A program made the position numbers and the translations under genes. The notes under the pieces were generated by a model, which saw only the letters and a list, made by a program, of their open reading frames with translations, was not told where the DNA came from and ran no database searches. Shown one piece after another: positions 1-9,201 of a stretch of 64,000 nucleotides of DNA; position 1 is the stretch's first letter; the number at the start of each line of letters is the position of its first letter. Source of the stretch: Devosia aurantiaca (GTDB taxonomy: Bacteria; Pseudomonadota; Alphaproteobacteria; Rhizobiales; Devosiaceae); contig NZ_JAALFG010000003.1 of the NCBI RefSeq assembly GCF_011058215.1, positions 186,001 to 250,000 of the forward strand, in the 5' to 3' direction.

Positions 1-1
1 C

Positions 2-118
2 AAATATGCTGACCCAACGTCAGCTCAGCGCAACGTGTTGGAGCAGTTCGCGTCACAACCAACCAGGAATGTCCGCGGCGCGATCGTGGGTGAGTTGCGG
101 GCGACCGACGCGTTCTAG
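2..118 (+). CDS. C-terminal end of an unidentified protein (partial at window edge)
   Basis: One frame is open from base 2 to a TAG at 116-118 and encodes 38 residues ending GELRATDAF; one of the other frames closes within the first few codons. The composition (GC-rich third positions, mixed charged residues) is coding-like. The gene starts outside the window, so the family cannot be named. It is co-directional with the HerA-like gene 53 bases downstream. Confidence 0.4.
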   Translation, partial: KYADPTSAQRNVLEQFASQPTRNVRGAIVGELRATDAF

Positions 119-171
119 CCGCGGCGCCTGCCTGCGGCTATAAACGGGCTCGATTTGCGCAAAGGTGCCTT

Positions 172-1647
172 ATGCTCGTGGACGACAAAATCTTTCTTGG
201 CGCGAGTGAACGGCCGGAATACCTGCACCTCAAATATGCCAATCGCCATGGCCTCATCACCGGCGCCACCGGCACCGGTAAAACCGTCACCTTACAAACA
301 CTTGCAGAGGGCTTCTCGGCGGCCGGCGTCCCGGTTTTTGCCGCCGATATCAAGGGCGACCTTTCAGGCATGTCCAAGCTTGGCCAAGCCCAGGAGTGGC
401 AGACCAAGCGCGCCGAAGACATCGGCTTCACCGACTACGCCAGCGACGTCTTCCCCACCATGTTCTGGGATCTGTTCGGCGAGCAGGGCCACCCGGTGCG
501 CGCCACGATCTCGGAAATGGGCCCGGTTCTGCTCAGCCGTATTCTCGACCTCAACGACACTCAGGAAGGCGTGCTGAACATCGCCTTCCGCGTTGCCGAC
601 GATGATGGTCTTTTGCTGCTGGATTTGAAGGACTTACGCGCGCTGCTGGTCCATATTCAGGAACGCGGCAAGGAGATTTCGAGCCGCTACGGCAATGTCG
701 CGGCCGCCTCCATTGGCGCTATCCAGCGTCAGCTGCTGATCCTCGAACAGCAGGGCGCCAACAACTTCTTCGGCGAACGCGCGCTCGAGATCGCCGACCT
801 GATGCGCACCGACACCGATGGCCGTGGTTTCGTTTCGGTTTTGGCAGCAGACCAGCTGATGCAGTCGCCGCGGCTTTATTCAACCTTCCTCCTGTGGCTC
901 TTGTCCGAGCTGTTCGAAGAGCTTCCGGAAGTGGGCGATATCGAAAAACCCAAGCTGGTCTTCTTCTTCGACGAAGCGCACCTCCTCTTCGACGACGCGC
1001 CCAAGGCGCTGATCGACAAGGTGGAGCAGGTGGTCAAACTCATCCGCTCAAAGGGCGTCGGCGTTTATTTCGTCACGCAGAACCCCGTCGATATCCCGGA
1101 AAGTGTTCTGGCCCAGCTGTCCAATCGCATCCAGCATGCGCTGCGCGCCCATACGCCGCGCGAGCAGAAGGCGGTGCGTGTCGCGGCCGAAACCTTCCGT
1201 CCCAACCCGGCCTTTTCGACCGAAGAAGCGATTACGCAACTTGGCGTCGGCGAAGCGCTGGTTTCGGTGCTGGAGGAAAAGGGCGTGCCATCGATCGTCG
1301 GCCGCACGCTGATCCGCCCGCCATCGGCTCAGGTCGGGCCCATCAGCCGGGCGGAGCGCGATGCGACCATGGCCAATTCTCCGGTCGGCGGTCTTTACGA
1401 CACGGTCATCGATCGCGAGTCGGCATACGAGATCCTGGAGCGCCGGGCGCGCGACAAGCAGTTGGCGACCGAGCGGACGCAGGGTGAAGTCGAAGCCGCG
1501 CGGGCGGAGCGCGCAGCCGCGCCGCGCCGCTCGACAAGGCAAACGCCCGTGGAGGCTGCGGTCAATTCCTTTGCCCGCTCGGTGGCGAACACCTTGGGCC
1601 GTGAAATCATGCGTGGCATCCTTGGCGGCCTGCGAGGAAAACGCTGA
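172..1647 (+). CDS. HerA/YjgR-like P-loop ATPase (DUF853 family)
   Basis: A 491-residue protein of the DUF853/YjgR family, relatives of the HerA-FtsK class of DNA-translocating ATPases; the cellular role of this subfamily is not settled. Walker A is GATGTGKT at residues 31-38. Walker B is VFFFDEAH at about 263-270, followed by the sensor-like VYFVTQNP at about 298-305. The family-typical phrase ADIKGDLSG lies at about 58-66. The C-terminal 100 residues are charged and Ala/Arg-rich. The ATG at 172 is preceded by AAAGGTG. Its stop overlaps the next start (TGATGG), so the two genes are probably cotranscribed. Confidence 0.88.
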   Translation: MLVDDKIFLGASERPEYLHLKYANRHGLITGATGTGKTVTLQTLAEGFSAAGVPVFAADIKGDLSGMSKLGQAQEWQTKRAEDIGFTDYASDVFPTMFWDLFGEQGHPVRATISEMGPVLLSRILDLNDTQEGVLNIAFRVADDDGLLLLDLKDLRALLVHIQERGKEISSRYGNVAAASIGAIQRQLLILEQQGANNFFGERALEIADLMRTDTDGRGFVSVLAADQLMQSPRLYSTFLLWLLSELFEELPEVGDIEKPKLVFFFDEAHLLFDDAPKALIDKVEQVVKLIRSKGVGVYFVTQNPVDIPESVLAQLSNRIQHALRAHTPREQKAVRVAAETFRPNPAFSTEEAITQLGVGEALVSVLEEKGVPSIVGRTLIRPPSAQVGPISRAERDATMANSPVGGLYDTVIDRESAYEILERRARDKQLATERTQGEVEAARAERAAAPRRSTRQTPVEAAVNSFARSVANTLGREIMRGILGGLRGKR

Positions 1648-2188
1648 TGGCTGCGCCAGCCGGACCCGTGGTCGCCGTCTTCGCCTCGGATCGGGGCCCG
1701 GGGACCCCGAGCGCGCCAGCATGATGAGCGAATTCGGCATGATCTTCACCCGCAGGGGCGCCAGGATCGTGTGCCTTGCCGAAGATGGCATACTGCCCGT
1801 GCCCTTGATTACGGCAGCGCGCGCCGCCGGTGGCTCGGTGCAGATCATCGCCGATGCCAGTATCGTGCTGCCGCCGGCGCTGTCCGGAGTGCCGATGAGC
1901 GTTGTGCCGGATCGCGCAGAACGCCTTGCAAGTCTTGCGGCTGAGGCGTCGGTCTTCGTCGGACTGCCGGGGTCGCTTGCATCGGTGAGGGCGCTCTTTG
2001 ATGCCTGGTCAAGCAGCGGGGGAAAACCCGTCGTGCTGCTCAACCGGCACAAGGCCTTCGAGGTTTTGCGCGGCTTTGCCACCGATGTGGTTGCCGCCTC
2101 GGTGCCTCACTATGATCGCAAAATCCAGTTCGCTGAAACCGTCGAGGATCTCTGGAACAAGGTCGCGGCGGTCGACCAGCGACGATAA
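1647..2188 (+). CDS. SLOG/TIGR00725-like Rossmann-fold protein, frameshifted as given
   Basis: The start ATG at 1647 overlaps the stop of the HerA-like gene. The first 19 codons (to ASDRGPG) lie in one frame and the rest, from DPERASMMSEFG, in the next. Adding one G to the GGGG at about 1699-1702 joins them into about 180 residues. The product looks like the SLOG superfamily of nucleotide- or ligand-binding Rossmann proteins (TIGR00725/LOG-like): an early glycine-rich turn, then ARIVCLAEDG, VFVGLPGSLAS and GGKPVVLLN strands. The substrate is unknown. The break matches the homopolymer-loss pattern seen across the window, so the gene is probably intact in the cell. Confidence 0.6.
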
Positions 2189-2211
2189 AGATGCCTATAA
2201 GACTTCATGGT

Positions 2212-2312
2212 GAGCTTGTCGAACCACGAGGTCGGGCTCAGCAGTTCCTGCCACGACCTCGTCCTTCGACAAGCTCAGGATGAGGTCTACTGTGCGCAGC
2301 AGGATGAGGTCT
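2212..2312. repeat. Dispersed palindrome plus 13-bp direct repeats between convergent genes
   Basis: Arms at 2212-2234 and 2254-2276 (core GAGCTTGTCGAA and TTCGACAAGCTC) pair at 21 of 23 positions around a 19-base spacer. CAGGATGAGGTCT occurs at 2276-2288 and again at 2300-2312. The element sits between a plus-strand and a minus-strand gene, where it could end transcription from both sides. Similar TTCGACAAGCTC palindromes are, from general knowledge, dispersed in several alphaproteobacterial genomes. Confidence 0.65.
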
Positions 2313-2360
2313 CCAACTTAGCAACAAGACGAGGTCCACGCCGGCGTGTGCGAAGCCGGA

Positions 2361-2909
2361 TTAGACCAGCGGTTCCATTTCGGGACGCGCGCGACGATCG
2401 GGGAAAAGCTGCACCACATTGTCGGTGACGCGGCGGTTCGGATGCGGCTGCGGCGCGCGCATGCTGATCCTGTTGCGCCGGTCGGGGCCCCTATAGCCTG
2501 AACCGGGAACGCCCACAATCGGGCGCTTCAAGAGCCGAGCCTGGATGCGCTGCAACAGGTGACGCGGCGACATTGGCTTGACCACCACCTCGTCGATGCT
2601 GGCACTGATGGTTTGTTGGCGCATGGGCGGGGTGATGGCGCGCGTGAGGGCGATCACCGGCAGTTCGCGCGACACCATGCTGGGATCGAGGCGGATGGCT
2701 TCCACCAGTTCATAGGCCGGGCGGCCATCGCGGTCGAAATCGACGACCAGCATGTCGAGCGGCACGATGCGCATATAGGCAAAGAGCTCTGCCTCGCTGT
2801 CGAAGGGGCGCACGCGCAGGCGCGAGTCTCCCGCCAGGACCATGGTGAGCACCGCATTGAGCGCTGGATTGGCGGCCAAAATAGCAATGGTCTTGCCCGC
2901 TGCAGTCAC
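2361..2909 (-). CDS. Receiver-domain (CheY-like) protein with PDRR tail
   Basis: About 182 residues read from a GTG at 2909, chosen because AGAGGGGA lies just upstream; an in-frame ATG at 2978 has no such site and would add 23 non-conserved residues. Residues about 8-125 have the receiver fold: a hydrophobic beta-1 (TIAILAANP), a likely acceptor Asp in MLVVDFDRDG, and the conserved Lys in VVVKPMSP. The Pro after the acceptor strand is missing, so phosphorylation is uncertain. There is no output domain; the tail is basic, with YRGPDRRN and FPDRRARP motifs seen in other alphaproteobacterial regulators. No partner kinase is adjacent. Confidence 0.65.
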   Translation of the reverse strand: MTAAGKTIAILAANPALNAVLTMVLAGDSRLRVRPFDSEAELFAYMRIVPLDMLVVDFDRDGRPAYELVEAIRLDPSMVSRELPVIALTRAITPPMRQQTISASIDEVVVKPMSPRHLLQRIQARLLKRPIVGVPGSGYRGPDRRNRISMRAPQPHPNRRVTDNVVQLFPDRRARPEMEPLV

Positions 2910-3000
2910 GCTCGATTCCCCTCTTGGTAAATGCTTCGTTAACACGACCGAACGAGGGATTGAATCAGTTTGTTCCAATAGGGTGAAGAGGCTGGGGGAA

Positions 3001-3032
3001 AACAGAAAACCCGCCGCGGTGAGCGGCGGGTT
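3001..3032 (-). terminator. Rho-independent terminator of sodB
   Basis: On the minus strand a perfect 10-bp stem (AACCCGCCGC / GCGGCGGGTT) with a 5-base loop is followed by TTCTGTTTT. It begins about 30 bases past the sodB stop, as expected for a factor-independent terminator. Confidence 0.85.
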
Positions 3033-3063
3033 CGAACGAAGCAGAATTGCTCCAGATCAGAGC

Positions 3064-3666
3064 TTAGGCAGTGGCCTTGGAGTACATCTCTTCGACATGT
3101 TCCCAGTTCACGAGGTTATCGAACCAGGCTTCGAGGTACTTCGGACGCGCATTGCGGTAGTCGATGTAATAGGAGTGCTCCCAGACGTCGACGCCCAGGA
3201 TCGGGTGGGCACCATTGACCAGCGGCGACTCGCCGTTTGGGGTCTTGGAAATTTCGAGCTTGCCGTCCTTTACCGCGATCCAGGCCCAGCCGGACCCGAA
3301 CTGGGTGGTGCCGGCAGCGATGAAATCGGTGCGCAGCTTGTCGAAGCCGCCGAGATCGCTATCGACCGCAGCCTGCAGCTTGCCTGGAAGCGACTTGCCG
3401 CCGCCATTGGGCTTCATCCACTGCCAGAAATGGATGTGGTTGTAGTGCTGGCCGGCATTGTTGAAGAGGCCCTGGTTCTTGCCATAGCTCTCCTTGACGA
3501 TCTCTTCGAGGCTCTTGCCTTCAAGGCCCGAGTCCTTGAGCAGGTTGTTGCCGTTGGTCACATAGGCCTGGTGATGCTTGTCGTGGTGAAACTCGAGCGT
3601 TTCCTTGGACATGTACGGGCCCAGAGCATCGTAGGCATAGGGCAGGGGCGGCAGTTCAAAGGTCAT
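3064..3666 (-). CDS. sodB: Superoxide dismutase, Fe type
   Basis: A 200-residue Fe/Mn superoxide dismutase that converts superoxide to oxygen and hydrogen peroxide in the cytoplasm. Metal ligands are His27 (LEFHHDKHH), His77 (QHYNHIHFW), Asp160 and His164 (DVWEHSYY). Gln73 in NNAGQHYNH is at the position that favours iron in SodB enzymes; Mn types carry Gly there and a Gln later in the chain. Length is normal. The ATG is preceded by AAGGAG. The gene has its own promoter-like sequence and terminator, so it is a single-gene unit. Confidence 0.95.
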   Translation of the reverse strand: MTFELPPLPYAYDALGPYMSKETLEFHHDKHHQAYVTNGNNLLKDSGLEGKSLEEIVKESYGKNQGLFNNAGQHYNHIHFWQWMKPNGGGKSLPGKLQAAVDSDLGGFDKLRTDFIAAGTTQFGSGWAWIAVKDGKLEISKTPNGESPLVNGAHPILGVDVWEHSYYIDYRNARPKYLEAWFDNLVNWEHVEEMYSKATA

Positions 3667-3692
3667 GGTGAGCTCCTTGGCTTGAGAAGGTA

Positions 3693-3721
3693 TTTATAGG
3701 CGTCAGGGGTTTGGGCAACAA
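3693..3721 (-). promoter_or_regulatory. Sigma-70-like promoter of sodB
   Basis: On the minus strand TTGTTG (3721-3716) and TATAAA (3698-3693) are separated by 17 bases and lie about 30 bases before the sodB ATG. Spacing and -10 box are close to consensus. This is read by eye, with no transcript data. Confidence 0.5.
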
Positions 3722-3735
3722 TGTCGCCGGGAGAA

Positions 3736-5817
3736 CTAAGCGTCCAATCCGGCGGACTTTATTGCAAAGGCATAGCACTCGGCGGTTTCCTTGAGGCGAT
3801 CGAAGCGTCCCGAGGCGCCGCCGTGACCGGCCCCCATATTGGTCTTGAGGTAAAGCGGCGCATCCCCGGTTTTGGTTGCACGCAACTTGGCTACCCACTT
3901 GGCCGGCTCCCAATAGGTGACGCGCGGATCGGTGAGGCCCGCCAGGGCAAAGATCGGCGGATAATCTTGTTCGCTCACCGCTTCATAGGGAGCATAGGCG
4001 GCGATGCGTTGGTAGTCATCGGCCGACGTTATTGGATTGCCCCATTCGGGCCATTCCGGCGGCGTCAGCGGCAGGGTGTCGTCGAGCATGGTGTTGAGCA
4101 CGTCGACAAACGGGACCTGTGCGATGATGCCACCCCATAGATCGGGCCGCAGATTGGCGATGGCGCCCATCAGCATGCCGCCGGCCGATCCACCCTGGGC
4201 AATGATCTTGCCTTTGGCGGTATAGCCTTCGGCGATCAGCATTTCGGCTGCCGCGATGAAGTCGGTAAAAGTGTTGGTCTTGTGCCCGCGCCGGCCCTGG
4301 CGATACCAGCGATAGCCCTTTTCCATGCCGCCGCGAATATGGGCAATGGCATAAACGAAGCCGCGATCGACCAGCGACAAGACGGAGACCGAAAAGGACG
4401 CAGGCATCGACATGCCATAGGCGCCATAGCCATAGAGCAAAGCGGGGTGGCTGCCGTCGAGTTCGAGACCCTTGCGGTAGAGCAAGGTCACCGGCACCTG
4501 CTCGCCATCCGCAGCGGTGGCAAAAAGGCGCCGTGTTTCGTAATGCTCGGGATCATGACCGGATGGCACTTCCTGGGTCTTGAGCAGGGTGCGCTCACCG
4601 GTCTCGAGATCGACATCCCAGATTTGGTTTGGCGTCGTCGGCGAGGAATAGCTGAGGCGGAACACCGACGTATCGAACTCGTAGCCGGTCGACATGCCCA
4701 ACGAATAGGCCTCTTCCTCAAAGCGCACGGTCTCTTCCTTGCCAGTGCGCAAGTCGCGGGCGACGATGCGCGGCAGGCCGTCTTCGCGTTCGAGGCGGAG
4801 GAGGTGGTTTTTGAGAAGGGCAATGTCGAGGATCAGCACGCTCTCGCGATGGGGGACGAGATCGGTCCAATTCTCGGCCCCGGCATTGTCGGCCGAAACG
4901 GTGACGATCTTGTAGTCCTCGGCACCATCGGCATTGGTGCGGATGTAAAGAACGCCGTTCCGTTCATCGACATCGTATTCGCGATCGGCGACGCGCGGCG
5001 CGACAAGGCGCGGTTCGCCGCCGGTCGCGGCATCGATCAGCCATACTTCGGAGGTCTGGTGATCGTGCGCGTCGATGACGATGAAGCGGTCCGAGAGGGT
5101 CTTGCCGACGCCGACAAAGAAGCCGGGGTCCTTTTCCTCGTAGATGATCGGATCGGCGTCTTTGGCCGTGCCGAGGTCGTGGCGGCGGATGCGATAGGGG
5201 CGGTGGTTGTCGTCGTATTCGGTGTAGTAGATGGAGCGGCTGTCATTGCTCCAGACATAGGAGCCGGCGGTTTCGGCGATGACGTCGTCGCGGTCGGCGC
5301 CGGTGGCAAGGTCGCGCAGGACAATGTCGTAATATTCCGAGCCGGCGCGATCGGCGGCCCAGGCCAGGATCTGGTGCGACGGGTCGTGGGAGGCGCCCGC
5401 AAAGCCGAAATAGCCCTCGCCGGCTTCGACGTTGCAATCGAGTAGAACCTGTTCCGGCCCGCCATCGCGCGGGGTGCGCACGACCTGTGGGTACTGCTTG
5501 CCCTCGAGCATGCGCGAATTATAGGCGAAGGGTCCGTCGGGAGAGGGGACGCCGCTATCGTCTTCCTTGATGCGGCCGCGAATCTCGCGATAGATCTTGT
5601 CCTGGAGTACGGCGGTGGGCTTGCCGAACTCGGCCTCGTAAAAGGTGTTTTCGGCTTCAAGATAGGCGCGGATTTCGGCGTCCAGCGTCTCGGGCTTTTG
5701 CATCACCTCCTGCCAATTAGGGGCCCGCAGCCACGCATATGGGTCCTCGACGCGCCGGCCGTGATGGGTATGGGCGTGATCGATGCGCTTGGCGACGGGT
5801 GGCTTGGCCTGGGTCAT
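3736..5817 (-). CDS. ptrB: Oligopeptidase B (prolyl oligopeptidase family S9)
   Basis: A 693-residue serine peptidase that cuts short peptides after basic residues. An N-terminal beta-propeller (VEDPYAWLR near the start) covers about residues 20-400, and a C-terminal alpha/beta hydrolase domain follows. The nucleophile Ser is in GGSAGG at about residue 543, the Asp in LTDPRVTYWEP at about 630, and the His in GAGHGG at about 665. The ATG at 5817 is preferred over an upstream in-frame ATG because family homology begins right after it. No signal peptide is visible. It is divergent from the mrp operon. Confidence 0.9.
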   Translation of the reverse strand: MTQAKPPVAKRIDHAHTHHGRRVEDPYAWLRAPNWQEVMQKPETLDAEIRAYLEAENTFYEAEFGKPTAVLQDKIYREIRGRIKEDDSGVPSPDGPFAYNSRMLEGKQYPQVVRTPRDGGPEQVLLDCNVEAGEGYFGFAGASHDPSHQILAWAADRAGSEYYDIVLRDLATGADRDDVIAETAGSYVWSNDSRSIYYTEYDDNHRPYRIRRHDLGTAKDADPIIYEEKDPGFFVGVGKTLSDRFIVIDAHDHQTSEVWLIDAATGGEPRLVAPRVADREYDVDERNGVLYIRTNADGAEDYKIVTVSADNAGAENWTDLVPHRESVLILDIALLKNHLLRLEREDGLPRIVARDLRTGKEETVRFEEEAYSLGMSTGYEFDTSVFRLSYSSPTTPNQIWDVDLETGERTLLKTQEVPSGHDPEHYETRRLFATAADGEQVPVTLLYRKGLELDGSHPALLYGYGAYGMSMPASFSVSVLSLVDRGFVYAIAHIRGGMEKGYRWYRQGRRGHKTNTFTDFIAAAEMLIAEGYTAKGKIIAQGGSAGGMLMGAIANLRPDLWGGIIAQVPFVDVLNTMLDDTLPLTPPEWPEWGNPITSADDYQRIAAYAPYEAVSEQDYPPIFALAGLTDPRVTYWEPAKWVAKLRATKTGDAPLYLKTNMGAGHGGASGRFDRLKETAECYAFAIKSAGLDA

Positions 5818-5968
5818 GTGGGCTCCGAAAACTGGGTCCGACCGACATAGGCGCCAGTGACGCGCTTTGCCAGCCCCGGAAACGGTTGAAAACATCTCGA
5901 TTGCTTCGCGCGATGATCTTAAGCGATTGCCCAAAAAGGGTTGTTGGGTAAGGTCACCGCGCTCGTGA

Positions 5969-8396
5969 GTGAATCTTCAAGGGAGTGGGGACAGGGTGGA
6001 CGCGCCTTTCGACGCCGGCATTGCTCTTGTCGCCGTGGTCCCATTCGTGGCCGCGCTGCTGGCGCCATTGCTGCATCACGTCACCGGGCGCTTCAGCGGC
6101 TGGATCCTGGCGCTGCTACCAGCGGCGATCTTTGTTTTCCTGCTCAGCTTCGTCGAGCGCGTAGTCGGCGGCGAAGGCATCAGCGTCAGCTTCGCCTGGA
6201 TACCGGCTTACGATCTGAATTTGAGCTTTTATCTCGATGGCCTGAGTCTCGTTTTTGCGCTGACCATCTCGGGGATCGGCGCGCTCATCATCCTCTACTC
6301 CGGCGCCTATCTTCGTGGGCATCCGCATCAGGGGCGGTTCTTTGCCTTCATGCTCGGCTTTATGGGAGCGATGCTGGGGCTGGTGCTGGCCGATAGCTTG
6401 CTTGCCCTGTTCCTGTTCTGGGAGCTGACATCGGTTACCTCTTTCCTCTTGATCGGCTTCGATCATGGGCGGCAGGCGGCGCGGCGCGGCGCGATCCAGG
6501 CGCTGGTGATCACAAATATCGGCGGCATGGCGCTGCTTGCCGGTGCCATCATCGTCAGCCAGGTCGCGGGCACGTGGGAGATCAGCGCGCTGCGGGAGAC
6601 CGGCGACCTGATGCGGCAGAGCGGGTTCTATGGTCTCGTCCTCTTCTGCTTTATTGGCGCGGCCTTCACCAAGTCGGCGCAGTTTCCGCTCCATTTCTGG
6701 TTGCCCAATGCCATGGAGGCGCCGACGCCGGTGTCGGCCTTTCTTCATTCGGCGACCATGGTTCAGGGGGCGTTTATCTTCTGGCACGCATGTCGCCGGT
6801 GCTGGGCGGTACGCAGGTGTGGACCACTATTCTCGTGGTGTTCGGTGGCCTGACGCTGATCTGGGGCGGGCTTGGCGCGCTGCGGCAAACCGACCTCAAG
6901 CAGATACTTGCGCAAACGACGATCGCTTCGCTCGGGCTGCTCGTGCTGCTGATCGGGCTCAACAGCGAAGCGGCTATTGCCGCCATGATCGTCTATTTCG
7001 TGGCCCATGCCTTCTATAAGGCAGGCCTCTTCATGGTGGCCGGTGCCGTCGATCATGGGACGGGGACGCGCGACATCACCGTTTTACGCGGCCTGGCCGA
7101 CAAGATGCCGGTGACCTTTATCGCCGCTGCCCTGGCGGCCCTCTCCATGATCGGCCTGCCGCTGACGATCGGCTATTTCGCCAAGGAAGAAATGTATCTC
7201 GGCCTTCTCAGCGGCGACCCGACGCAGATCGCAACGCTGATTGTCCTTGTGGTCGGCAATGCCTTGCTGGCCGGCGTCGCCATCCTGATCATGATCCGCC
7301 CCTTCCTTGGCGAGGCCGTGCCGACGCCGCGCGAGCCGCACGAAGCGCCGATCGCCATGCTGGTCGGTCCGCTCCTCTTGGGCGGGCTTGCCATCGTTGC
7401 CGGCCTGTCGCCCGAGTGGCTCGGTCACAACGTCATCGGGCCGGCAGCGCTGGCTGTCGTGGGACGGCCTGTCGAGGCCCACCTCACCCTGGCGCTCGAT
7501 TTTACCAGCCTCGTCTTGTGGCTGTCCGTGCTGACATGGCTCTTCGGCATTGCCGTTTATCGTCAGGCCGATGGCGCCAGAACGGTGCTACGGCGCATCG
7601 ACCATGCGGTGCGTTGGAATGCCGACACGGTGTTCGATGCGGCCATGTTCGGTCTTATCCGTTTTTCCGGAGCGGTGACCCGCTTCCTCCATCATGGCCG
7701 GCTCGAGCTCTATCTCGTCGTCGTCTTTGCCGCCCTGGCGCTTGCCCTCTTCGGACCGCTTCTGGCCTGGAGTGGCTTTGGCTGGATGGTGCCGGCATCC
7801 GATCTTGGCAGCTGGTGGAGCCGCTTCAATGTGACGTCGCTGACCTTTTATGAATGGGGCGTGGTGCTGCTCGCTGTGATCGGGCTCGTTGTCGTCGTGA
7901 TATCGCCAACGCGGCTGACCGCAATCCTGTCGCTGGGCGTACAGGGAACGGCCCTGGCGCTGATCTTCCTGCTGTTCGGCGCGCCCGACCTCGCCTTCAC
8001 CCAGTTCATGGTAGAGGTTCTGTCGGTGGCGGTTTTGGCTTTCGTCATGGCCCGGCTCAATCTCGACCGGCATGATGCCCGGCCCTTGGAGGATTGGCTG
8101 CGCGATGGCGCGTTGGCTCTGCCTGCGGCATCGGCGTTTCGCTGCTGCTGATGCAAGTGTTAAGCGGTACGCTCGATACACGCCTGTCAGATCTCTTCAC
8201 AGCCACCAGCGTGCCGATCGCGCATGGCCACAACATCGTCAACGTTATCCTCGTCGACTATCGCGGCTTCGATACTCTGGGCGAAATCTCGGTGGTCATG
8301 GGCGCCGGCATCGCCATCATTGCCCTCATGCGCGTGCGCAAGCGTGTGGTGACCAAGAAGCCGCGCGCCGCACGCACGCGAAAGGCGGCGACATGA
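5969..8396 (+). CDS. mrpA: Mrp Na+/H+ antiporter subunit A, two frameshifts as given
   Basis: The largest membrane subunit of the Mrp (Mnh/Pha) monovalent cation/proton antiporter, related to NuoL. Three frames join into about 809 residues, normal for MrpA. Adding C in CAGGGGGCG near 6765 restores [15 protein letters not shown]; adding G in CTGCC near 8109 restores [13 protein letters not shown]. Family features include the [13 protein letters not shown] helix, the [20 protein letters not shown] proton-channel helix and [10 protein letters not shown]. The C-terminal DUF4040/MbhE-like part ends in [14 protein letters not shown]. The GTG at 5969 is the outermost start; a GTG at 5996 behind GGGAGTGGGG is as likely. 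First gene of a tightly overlapping seven-gene operon. Confidence 0.88.
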
Positions 8397-8821
8397 ACAC
8401 GCTGATCTTCCGCACCATTTCGCCGCTGCTCGTTTCGATCATGCTGGTCTTCTCATTCTACATTTGCCTCCGCGGTCATAACGAACCCGGTGGCGGCTTT
8501 ATCGGCGGGCTGATCGCCGCGGCCGCGATCCAGGTCCTCGGCCTGTCCCTAGGCGTTCCCGAAACCCGCAAAGCCTTGCGCTTCGATCCCCTGGCCGCTG
8601 CAGGTTGCGGAGTGCTGCTGGCCGCGGTCTCGGGTCTGCTCAGCGCCTTTACCGGCTCTCCATTCATGACCAGCATCTGGGCTTATCTCCCAATCGGCGA
8701 CACGGTGGTGCCGCTATCGACACCGCTGGTCTTCGACCTGGGCGTCTATCTCACCGTCTTTGGTGCGCTCACTGCCATCGGTCTGGCCCTGGCTAGCGAA
8801 TTTGACGAAGAGGACCTTTGA
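8393..8821 (+). CDS. mrpB: Mrp Na+/H+ antiporter subunit B
   Basis: A 142-residue membrane protein of the MnhB/MrpB family with about four helices and the signature [17 protein letters not shown] in its first third. It starts at an ATG overlapping the mrpA stop (ATGA) and ends in the first base of the mrpC ATG, so translation is coupled. With the other Mrp subunits it forms a hetero-oligomeric complex exporting Na+ (in some species K+) in exchange for protons, used for pH and salt tolerance. Confidence 0.93.
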   Translation: MNTLIFRTISPLLVSIMLVFSFYICLRGHNEPGGGFIGGLIAAAAIQVLGLSLGVPETRKALRFDPLAAAGCGVLLAAVSGLLSAFTGSPFMTSIWAYLPIGDTVVPLSTPLVFDLGVYLTVFGALTAIGLALASEFDEEDL

Positions 8822-9198
8822 TGGACTACATCATGGCCATGCTGGTCGGTCTCTTCGCCACGGTCGGCATCTATCTGCTGCTGTCGCGCTCGGTGATCCG
8901 CATGCTGATCGGCATGACGATCCTCGGCAATGGCGTGAACCTTCTCATCTTCACTGCCGGGCGGCTGATGCGCGAAGTGGCGCCGATCGTCCCGCCGGGT
9001 CTCGAAACGCCCGAAGGTCCGATCGCCAATCCGCTGCCGCAGGCCCTGATCCTGACTGCGATCGTCATCGGCTTCTCGATGTTCAGCTTTCTTCTTGTGC
9101 TGGCCTTTCGCGCCTATCGCAGCCTCGATGCCGACGATACCGACACGATGCGGCTGGCCGAGCCCAAGCGCTCGCCGCAACCGCCGCTGAGCTACTGA
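8821..9198 (+). CDS. mrpC: Mrp Na+/H+ antiporter subunit C (NuoK-like)
   Basis: A 125-residue NuoK-related subunit with three predicted helices. The motif RMLIGMTILGNGVNLLIF is the typical second-helix sequence, and the third helix is LILTAIVIGFSMFSFLLVLA. The ATG at 8821 follows a TTG in the same frame; the ATG is the better start and shares one base with the mrpB stop. The C-terminus is a short charged cytoplasmic tail. Confidence 0.93.
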   Translation: MDYIMAMLVGLFATVGIYLLLSRSVIRMLIGMTILGNGVNLLIFTAGRLMREVAPIVPPGLETPEGPIANPLPQALILTAIVIGFSMFSFLLVLAFRAYRSLDADDTDTMRLAEPKRSPQPPLSY

Positions 9199-9201
9199 CC
9201 C

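Noticed and set aside
4282..5445. Long plus-strand open frame of 387 codons
   Set aside because: It lies wholly opposite oligopeptidase B, whose motifs are clear. High GC makes long antisense frames common.
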